A stretch of DNA of 12,665 nucleotides from Bacteroidaceae bacterium. GTDB lineage: Bacteria; Bacteroidota; Bacteroidia; Bacteroidales; Bacteroidaceae. The stretch is taken from the NCBI GenBank assembly GCA_023227685.1, contig JALNVG010000060.1, forward strand, positions 1 to 12,665. The letters are read 5' to 3'. Shown here in pieces: positions 1 to 5,881 of this stretch (within the stretch, counting starts at the first letter, position 1; each line of letters starts with the position of its first letter). Below the pieces are notes generated by a model. It made no database searches, had not been told where the DNA came from, and saw only the letters and a list, made by a program, of their open reading frames with translations. A program made the position numbers and the translations under genes.

Positions 1-1
1 T

Positions 2-199
2 CGCGATTTTTATTATCTGCGCTGGTCGGCTTACTGGAAGACACTGCAGGATGTGCTTGACGGCAAGCCTATGGTAAAGCTTGATTATTATGCCATGGAA
101 GAACCCTGGACGAAACAGACCGGTTATTATTCTGCCGATCCCCAAGGCGATTGCGTAACCGTGGCCCGGGAAGTGTTTGACAAGGCTTTTGGAAAATGA
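2..199 (+). CDS. alpha-N-acetylglucosaminidase (GH89, NAGLU-like), C-terminal fragment
   Basis: This is the last 65 codons of an open frame that enters from the left edge and stops with TGA at 197-199. The fragment reads like the end of the GH89 catalytic region. An aromatic-rich stretch (DFYYLRW, then WKTLQDVLDGKP) is followed by a near-terminal PQGDCVTVAREVFDKAF. From memory, human lysosomal NAGLU has YYAPRW, FLEALVDSVAQGIPF and PRGDTVDLAKKIF in the same order and at similar spacing. GH89 enzymes remove terminal alpha-linked N-acetylglucosamine, from heparan sulfate in animals and from mucin-type or GAG glycans in gut bacteria. They are usually about 700 residues long, so roughly nine tenths of this one lies outside the window, and the nucleophile and acid/base residues cannot be seen. 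The next gene, an HGSNAT-type acetyltransferase, strengthens the call because the two families act in the same pathway. The identification rests on a short fragment compared by memory. Confidence 0.72.
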   Translation, partial: RDFYYLRWSAYWKTLQDVLDGKPMVKLDYYAMEEPWTKQTGYYSADPQGDCVTVAREVFDKAFGK

Positions 200-232
200 A
201 AAGAAAAGAAGAAAAGAGAAGAAAACAAAAAA

Positions 233-240
233 AGGAAAGG
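233..240 (+). promoter_or_regulatory. Shine-Dalgarno-like site that selects the start at 243
   Basis: AGGAAAGG lies directly upstream of the ATG at 243, with the AGGA core six nucleotides before it. The frame is open back to an ATG at 177, but that start lies inside the end of the GH89 gene and would add 22 Lys/Glu-rich residues with no family counterpart. The purine-rich site and the family-like N-terminus both favour 243. Confidence 0.55.
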
Positions 241-242
241 AT

Positions 243-1328
243 ATGGAACAGAAAACAGAAAAACAGCGGTTAGTATCTCTTGATGTGCTTCGTGGACTAA
301 CGATTGCTGGTATGATTTTGGTAAACAACGGTCACGGTCCATCCACCTTTGCTCCATTGCAGCATTCTCTTTGGAACGGATTGTCTATTGCAGATGTAGT
401 CTTTCCTTTCTTTCTATTTATGGTTGGAATCTCCACCTATATCTCATTGCGTAAGTATCGGTTTTGCCGGTCGGCTCCGGTAGGGAAGAAAATATTGAAG
501 CGAACCATTCTTATCCTGCTCATCGGTTGGGGTATTTACTGGTTTGAAGGTTGTTGTGCAGGTGATTTTTTGCCTTTCGGGCATCTCCGTATTCCCGGGG
601 TGTTGCAGCGTATCGCATTATGCTACGGCATCGTGTCGGTAATCGCCATTACGGTCAGTCACAAGGTTATCCCCTGGATTATTGGTGGCTTACTTGTGGC
701 TTATGCCTTAATTTTGTCTATTGGCAACGGATATGATTGCCACGGGAGCAATGTTCTTGCTGTTGTAGACCGTTATCTGTTCGGTGCCTCTCATCTTTAT
801 CACAAGAGTCCTGTTGATCCTGAAGGCGTACTGGGCATCATTCCGTCAGTGGCCCATACGTTGCTGGGCTTTTGGTGCGGAAAGTTGATCATGGAGTCAA
901 AAGAACTACGCGATAAGATGCTCCACCTGATGCTTTTCGGTTTCGTACTTATGATGGGCGGATTATTGTTGAATTACGGTATTCCTTTCAACAAGCGCAT
1001 CTGGTCGCCTTCATTTGTGCTGTTTACCTGCGGAACAGCTTCCTGTTTGCTGGCGTTTCTCATGTATGTCATCGATGAAAAGGGGAGCAAGCGATGGACA
1101 CCGTTTTTCGTTTCTTTCGGCATGAATCCGTTATTTCTTTATGTCTTCAGCGAATTGTTGTCGATTATTTTTCATGATTTCGGTATCGGCAATGTTATTT
1201 ATACGGGTATTGCCGCTGTCATAGCGGATGCTTTTCTGGCATCCCTCGTTTATGCGGTTGTCTTTGTTATGATTTGTTGGCTTGTCAGCTATCCGCTTTT
1301 TAAAAGAAAAATTTATATAAAAATATAA
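243..1328 (+). CDS. HGSNAT-like (DUF5009/COG4299) membrane acyltransferase
   Basis: This 361-residue integral membrane protein has about nine to ten hydrophobic segments. It belongs to the family of heparan-alpha-glucosaminide N-acetyltransferase (HGSNAT), which in lysosomes uses cytosolic acetyl-CoA to N-acetylate terminal glucosamine across a membrane. Family marks are SLDVLRG near residue 12, HSLWNGLSIADVVFPFF at 41-57, IPGVLQR near 120, DPEGVLG near 197 and NKRIWSPSF near 262. From memory, human HGSNAT has matching KHASWNGLTVADLVFPWF, IPGVLQR, DPEGILG and NKNLWSLS. His41 aligns with the histidine preceding SWNG in the human enzyme, the probable acetyl-relay residue. The gene follows the GH89 gene after 43 nt on the same strand, so the two are probably cotranscribed. 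This suggests trimming of host or GAG-like glycans by acetylation followed by alpha-GlcNAc removal. The acceptor in bacteria is inferred. Other acyl acceptors, such as cell-wall sugars or another glycan, remain possible. No clear terminator follows it. Confidence 0.85.
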   Translation: MEQKTEKQRLVSLDVLRGLTIAGMILVNNGHGPSTFAPLQHSLWNGLSIADVVFPFFLFMVGISTYISLRKYRFCRSAPVGKKILKRTILILLIGWGIYWFEGCCAGDFLPFGHLRIPGVLQRIALCYGIVSVIAITVSHKVIPWIIGGLLVAYALILSIGNGYDCHGSNVLAVVDRYLFGASHLYHKSPVDPEGVLGIIPSVAHTLLGFWCGKLIMESKELRDKMLHLMLFGFVLMMGGLLLNYGIPFNKRIWSPSFVLFTCGTASCLLAFLMYVIDEKGSKRWTPFFVSFGMNPLFLYVFSELLSIIFHDFGIGNVIYTGIAAVIADAFLASLVYAVVFVMICWLVSYPLFKRKIYIKI

Positions 1329-1390
1329 AAAAGTTTAAGAACCTGAATTATATGCGATACAGGTGGGAAGGTGAATATAGCCGTATGTCT

Positions 1391-1422
1391 GTTGTTGAAG
1401 TTCAAGATAATAAGTATATTTG
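1391..1422 (+). promoter_or_regulatory. Bacteroidetes-type promoter of the HTCS gene
   Basis: TATATTTG at 1415-1422 is a perfect match to the Bacteroides -7 consensus TAnnTTTG. GTTG at 1391-1394 is a near match to the -33 box TTTG, with a 20-nt spacer inside the usual 19-21 range. Transcription would start near 1427-1430, giving a leader of only about 12-15 nt before the ATG at 1442. The GH89/acyltransferase pair and the HTCS are therefore separate units, although read-through is possible because no clear terminator lies between them. Confidence 0.6.
1395..1405 (+). repeat. 11-bp palindrome inside the HTCS promoter spacer
   Basis: TTGAAGTTCAA is a perfect 5+1+5 palindrome between the -33 and -7 boxes of the HTCS promoter. 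Its placement would suit a repressor or autoregulatory site. It is short enough that chance is a real alternative. Confidence 0.3.
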
Positions 1423-1451
1423 TATCATTTAATATAGACGTATGATACAAA
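1419..1451 (+). repeat. 10-bp inverted repeat overlapping the HTCS -7 box and start codon
   Basis: TTTGTATCAT at 1419-1428 and ATGATACAAA at 1442-1451 are perfect reverse complements separated by 13 nt. The left arm contains the TTTG of the -7 element, and the right arm begins exactly with the ATG of the HTCS gene. As DNA it could be an operator controlling expression of the regulator. As RNA, if a transcript starts further upstream, it could fold and hide the start codon. The repeat is seen directly; the function is inferred. Confidence 0.5.
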
Positions 1452-4400
1452 AACACCATGGCTTGCTAATGTTTTGCAATATAAGATTATTTTTAATCAT
1501 GTTGCTGCTTATACCGTCTTTTTGTAGGGCAACAGATGTTACTTTGCAAAAGATTATGGACCAGTATATTTTTTCTGCAATTACTATTAATGAAGGATTG
1601 CCGCATAATTTTATCAATCATATTTATAAAGATAGCCAGGGATTTTTGTGGCTTTCTACTCATAACGGATTGTCCCGCTATGATGGATATAGTTTTGTTA
1701 ATTATAATATTTCTTCTACTGATGTTACGTTGCGTGCCAATTTTGTTAATCAGGTTTGTGAAGATCAATTAAACCGACTTTGGATAGCTTCAGAGGCTGG
1801 ACTTGATTTGCTTGATTTACGATCAAATCGACTTGTGAAAATTGATTATTCTATTTTTAAAAGCGAAGATCTTCATCAAGAGCCCGTTTTTTATATTCTT
1901 CGAGACGATCGGAATGCTATTTGGCTTGCTACGCAAACAAATCTTTATTGTCTTAGCTTTGATAATAATGGTCGTATTCTTGGTTGTAATTTTTTGTTTT
2001 CCACTTATGATAAACATCCTATTCCCATAACTTCACTCAATCTTGTAGGGGGAGAAGTTATTATAGGATATGGTCACCATATATATAAGGTGGAATCTTC
2101 AGGGAAATCAAGACTTCTGTTACAGCGGGTATTCGATCGTCCCATTTTTGATGCGCAGACACAAGTGCATGGGGTCGTAAAATATCGTGGTGATTTCTGG
2201 ATAGGTACCAGTAATGGTCTCTATCGCTATAATCCGGTTACGCACGCTTATAAATGTTATCGCTCTAATGATGAATATACAAATACACTTACGGCCAATA
2301 ATATTACCGATTTGACAGTTATTTCTAACAATACACTTGTTGTGTCTACTCTTCGGGGATTGAATTTTTATGATTATTCTGCCGATGATTTTGTTCGCCT
2401 TGAGCATTCGAGACCGGTCTCCGGTAGGATTATTAATAATAATTTTATCAATTGTCTTTATAGTGATGGTCAAATATTGTGGATTGGTACCGAGATTGGC
2501 GGACTCAATAAAATGGTGCGTCGTCACCTTAGTTTGCAACTTTTCACTTTTGATAAAGATGATATTTATAGTTTGCCTGATAATCCGGTGAATTGTATTT
2601 ATGATGATCCTTCAGGCAATCTGTGGGTGGGTAATGTGGATAATGGACTTAGTTTTCGCAAGCGCGGAAGCGGTGCATTTGTCCACTTCCGATACGATGC
2701 TAGAAATCCACATAGTTTGAGTAATAATTCCGTGAGTAGTATTATTAGTGATGGTCGTGGTTGGCTTTGGGTTGCCACTCTCGGTGGTGGGCTTAATTGT
2801 ACCACTATAAAAGGTTCAGGTTCTGCCGATTTCACTCATTTTACAACAACAAATAGTCCTTTAAAAAGCAATTCTATCGGTTCACTTTGCCTTGATATTT
2901 TTAATGGTGGTATTTGGATCGGCTCATCAGCGGGAGTTTCTTTTTATGATTTGAATCGACACACTTTTACCAATCTTGCTTTGCCTACAGATGAGGTTCC
3001 CAACAATATCCTGCTCGGTATGCTTATTGACCGTAAAAAACGTCTTTGGATAGGTACGCAGCATGGGCTTATTGTTATTGATCTTTATTCTTTTGCTTTG
3101 AATAGGATGAACGTGAGTTATCGATACATGAAATATAAACTCAATAATCCGGATAGTCGTTTGATAGAAAAGATTAATTGCGTGTTTGAAGATTCAAAAG
3201 GTACTATTTGGGTGGGAAGTAACGGCTACGGGCTCTATCGTCTTGTCGGCGAGAAAGAAAATCGTTTTATTTTTAGAAATTATACGATGAAAGATGGCTT
3301 GCCGGATAATACAATTTATGGTATTGTGGAAGATCGTCAGGGACGTCTTTGGCTTAGCACGAATAATGGGCTTTCTTGCTATACTTCTTACCTAAAGAAT
3401 TTTACCAATTATTTTGAATCTGACGGATTGCTTTCCGACCAATTTTATCCTAATGCTTATTGTCGTTCTACGGACGGGACACTCTATTTTGGTTGCATTA
3501 ATGGTATGATTGGAGTGAATGATGGTAATCAATCTGTTGTCAAACACGCAAAAAAGGTGGTATTGACTCGCCTATTTGTATCGAATAACGCCGTTACACA
3601 AGGACAGAGCCGATTCTCGAAACAGGGTATTTCGTGGACGAAACAGCTGTCTTTGCGTGAAAGCGATAAGTCTTTTTCTGTGGATTTCTCGGCACTTGAT
3701 TTTGAAAATGCTGAGAATGTGAAGTACGTTTATCGTCTGAAGAATTTTGATGAAACCTGGATTGAATGTACGTCGGGACGTCATTTCGCAAGTTATACGA
3801 ATTTAAGACCGGGGCATTATGTGTTTCAGGTTAAAGAGAAAAATTCTGCGAATAAGCATTCGGGGCAAGTGACAGAGTTAGCCATTATTGTATCACCTTA
3901 TTTTTATAAGACGTGGTGGTTTTATTCTCTGATGATTCTTTTGGTTGGTATAGCAACGTATTATTTTTATCAGTGGCGTATTGCCATGTATAAGGAGCAG
4001 AAACGTGTGTTGACAGAAAAGGTGAAAGAGCGAACGTTGGCGCTGGAAGAAAAAATGGATGTACTTTCGCATCAGAATGATTTGCTTACGCAGCAAAAGC
4101 GCCAACTAATCGATCTTTCAAAAAAAATCCAGGAGGTGACAGCGGATAAAATTTCTTTTTTTACCAATATAACGCACGAATTTCGTACTCCTATCACGCT
4201 CATCATGGGGCCGGTAGATAGAGCGTTGCGTATAAGTCATAATCCGAAAGTTATGGAGCAATTGAATATTGTGCAACGAAATTGCAAATCACTATTGTCG
4301 CTTGTCAATCAGCTACTTGACTTCAGAAAAGTGGAGTCGGGTAAAGTGATCATAAAAAAAGAGCGTAACAATCTGCGGACTTTTGTAAGAGATGTATTGT

Positions 4401-5737
4401 TGCCTTTTGAGGCATATGCCAAAGATCGGCATATTGAAGTGATTAGTTACATTCATCTCAAAAATACATACTATTTTTATGATGAAGAGTGGATGCAAAA
4501 AGTATTGGTTAATCTCTTGTCAAATGCTATTAAGTTTACTCCGAATGGAGGAAAGATAAAATTCTATTTGTATGTATATATTAACGATCGAGGGCAATCC
4601 CAACTTTATCTGTCTGTATTGGATACTGGCGTGGGAATACTTCCGAAGGACTTGGATTTGATTTTTGATCGATTTTATCAATCGCGGAAAACTGTGAAAT
4701 ATCCAATGGTGGGTCAAAGTGGTACGGGTATAGGTTTATATGTATGTAAGCGGATTGTAAATGAGCACGGCGGACGTATTTATGCGGTGAATAATCGTTG
4801 TCTAGGAGCGTCGTTCCGCCTATTGATGCCGTTGGATCCCGCGGATGAACAACCATCAACATTACCATTATTTGTTCCTCCGCAGTCACTTTCGTTAAAG
4901 CCTACTAAGGAATCAGCGTCTCATCAGCCTACTGTGGAATTATCTTCAGCATGCGTTCCCGAAAAATCGGATAAAGTATCGTCAAAACTTACTATTCTTA
5001 TTGTGGATGATAATCCGGATATGCGGTTGTATATTCGTTCTATCTTATCGGCTGAGTATAATGTGGTTGAGGCCGGTGACGGTGAGCAGGCCCTTGAGTT
5101 GCTAAAAGCGGTGCCGGTAGATTTCATCATTAGTGATTTGATGATGCCCGTAATGGATGGTATAGAGTTGTCTCGGCGTATAAAGTCCGATTTTTCTATT
5201 TCGCATATTCCGATATTAATACTTACTGCTAAGGTTTCCGAAGAGGTACGTATAGATAGTTTCCGTATTGGGGTGGATGAATATATCCAAAAGCCCTTTA
5301 GTGAGGAGCTTTTATTAGTCCGCATTTATAATATTTTGAATAATCGGAAAAATAGCCAGAAGCGGTTTGCCTTGCATATGGACCCGCAGTTGTTAGAGAT
5401 TAATGAAGAATCATGTGATAATAAGTTTTTCAAAAATGTGATGCAAGTAGTTGAACTATGTTATAAAGATTCAGATTTTGATGTAAATATCTTTGCTGGC
5501 AAGATGTGTATTAGCAAGACATTGCTTAATCAGAAACTGCAGGGAGTTGTAGGACAGTCTACTGCGAAGTTTATCGGTAATTATCGGTTACAAAAGGCAT
5601 ATGAGCTTATCCTTATTAATAAGCAGACCAAGAATATGAATATTTCCGAGATAGCTTACGAAGTGGGATTCAATGATCCAAAGTACTTTACTCGCTGTTT
5701 TCAGAAGAAATTTGGAGTACTGCCAAGTACAATATAG
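1442..5737 (+). CDS. hybrid two-component system sensor/regulator (HTCS) of the PUL
   Basis: This 1431-residue protein joins sensor, kinase, receiver and DNA-binding domains in one chain. A signal peptide or anchor (about 1-30) precedes some 13 recognisable Reg_prop units (LWIGT..GL type) up to about residue 720, which fits two seven-bladed beta-propellers. A Y_Y_Y domain (about 745-815) and one membrane helix (about 825-845) follow. The HisKA box THEFRTP holds phospho-acceptor His912. The ATPase has N box Asn1024/Asn1028, DTGVGI from 1061 and GTGIGL from 1094. The receiver has Asp1189/Asp1190, phospho-acceptor Asp1232 (SDLMMPVMDG), Thr1262 and Lys1284. An AraC-type helix-turn-helix spans about 1374-1431 and ends only a few residues after its conserved core. 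All catalytic residues are present. Such proteins sense a specific oligosaccharide in the periplasm and activate the adjacent susC promoter. An in-frame ATG at 1469 (Met10) also gives a good signal peptide and is a plausible alternative start. Confidence 0.96.
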   Translation: MIQKHHGLLMFCNIRLFLIMLLLIPSFCRATDVTLQKIMDQYIFSAITINEGLPHNFINHIYKDSQGFLWLSTHNGLSRYDGYSFVNYNISSTDVTLRANFVNQVCEDQLNRLWIASEAGLDLLDLRSNRLVKIDYSIFKSEDLHQEPVFYILRDDRNAIWLATQTNLYCLSFDNNGRILGCNFLFSTYDKHPIPITSLNLVGGEVIIGYGHHIYKVESSGKSRLLLQRVFDRPIFDAQTQVHGVVKYRGDFWIGTSNGLYRYNPVTHAYKCYRSNDEYTNTLTANNITDLTVISNNTLVVSTLRGLNFYDYSADDFVRLEHSRPVSGRIINNNFINCLYSDGQILWIGTEIGGLNKMVRRHLSLQLFTFDKDDIYSLPDNPVNCIYDDPSGNLWVGNVDNGLSFRKRGSGAFVHFRYDARNPHSLSNNSVSSIISDGRGWLWVATLGGGLNCTTIKGSGSADFTHFTTTNSPLKSNSIGSLCLDIFNGGIWIGSSAGVSFYDLNRHTFTNLALPTDEVPNNILLGMLIDRKKRLWIGTQHGLIVIDLYSFALNRMNVSYRYMKYKLNNPDSRLIEKINCVFEDSKGTIWVGSNGYGLYRLVGEKENRFIFRNYTMKDGLPDNTIYGIVEDRQGRLWLSTNNGLSCYTSYLKNFTNYFESDGLLSDQFYPNAYCRSTDGTLYFGCINGMIGVNDGNQSVVKHAKKVVLTRLFVSNNAVTQGQSRFSKQGISWTKQLSLRESDKSFSVDFSALDFENAENVKYVYRLKNFDETWIECTSGRHFASYTNLRPGHYVFQVKEKNSANKHSGQVTELAIIVSPYFYKTWWFYSLMILLVGIATYYFYQWRIAMYKEQKRVLTEKVKERTLALEEKMDVLSHQNDLLTQQKRQLIDLSKKIQEVTADKISFFTNITHEFRTPITLIMGPVDRALRISHNPKVMEQLNIVQRNCKSLLSLVNQLLDFRKVESGKVIIKKERNNLRTFVRDVLLPFEAYAKDRHIEVISYIHLKNTYYFYDEEWMQKVLVNLLSNAIKFTPNGGKIKFYLYVYINDRGQSQLYLSVLDTGVGILPKDLDLIFDRFYQSRKTVKYPMVGQSGTGIGLYVCKRIVNEHGGRIYAVNNRCLGASFRLLMPLDPADEQPSTLPLFVPPQSLSLKPTKESASHQPTVELSSACVPEKSDKVSSKLTILIVDDNPDMRLYIRSILSAEYNVVEAGDGEQALELLKAVPVDFIISDLMMPVMDGIELSRRIKSDFSISHIPILILTAKVSEEVRIDSFRIGVDEYIQKPFSEELLLVRIYNILNNRKNSQKRFALHMDPQLLEINEESCDNKFFKNVMQVVELCYKDSDFDVNIFAGKMCISKTLLNQKLQGVVGQSTAKFIGNYRLQKAYELILINKQTKNMNISEIAYEVGFNDPKYFTRCFQKKFGVLPSTI

Positions 5738-5832
5738 AAATATTTGCTACGATAGTGTTAAAGATAGAAGGTTCTGTTCAAAAATGCACCTTTTATTTTT
5801 GATTTTCACCCTATTCTACCAAGCAAATATTT
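5738..5832 (+). repeat. 11-bp inverted repeat flanking the susC promoter
   Basis: AAATATTTGCT at 5738-5748, immediately after the HTCS stop codon, and AGCAAATATTT at 5822-5832 are perfect reverse complements 73 nt apart. The AAATATTT part is itself palindromic, so the two copies also read as direct repeats over eight bases. They bracket the predicted -7 box of susC: one arm is roughly 60-70 bp upstream of the expected transcript start, the other just downstream of it. They are candidate binding sites for the AraC-type domain of the neighbouring HTCS. The repeat is seen directly; the role is inferred. Confidence 0.5.
5794..5801 (+). promoter_or_regulatory. -7 element of the susC operon promoter
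   Basis: TATTTTTG matches the Bacteroides -7 consensus TAnnTTTG exactly. About 20 nt upstream (5770-5776, GGTTCTG) there is no good TTTG box. A strong -7 with a poor -33 is what an activator-dependent promoter would show, and the activator would be the upstream HTCS. The leader would be about 75 nt. Because the region is T-rich, a chance match is possible. Confidence 0.45.
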
Positions 5833-5881
5833 ACATTCGCCTACAATAAATCGTTTTTATTAACCTTTTAATTATCATGTT

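Noticed and set aside
177..242. Upstream in-frame start extending the acyltransferase by 22 residues
   Set aside because: It overlaps the GH89 coding end, codes a purine-driven Lys/Glu string, and lacks the good ribosome-binding site seen before ATG 243.
1341..1366. ACCTG...CAGGT stem as a terminator for the acyltransferase gene
   Set aside because: The stem has only 5 bp with a 14-nt loop and no T tract.
2120..2539. 139-residue open frame on the minus strand within the HTCS gene
   Set aside because: It is antisense to a clearly conserved propeller region, has no recognisable domain, and has an amino-acid mix expected of a shadow frame. The same holds for the other antisense frames in the HTCS, susC, susD and GH28 genes.
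5832..5839. TACATTCG as an alternative -7 box for susC
   Set aside because: It has one mismatch to TAnnTTTG and no -33 box at proper spacing. The exact TATTTTTG at 5794-5801 is preferred.
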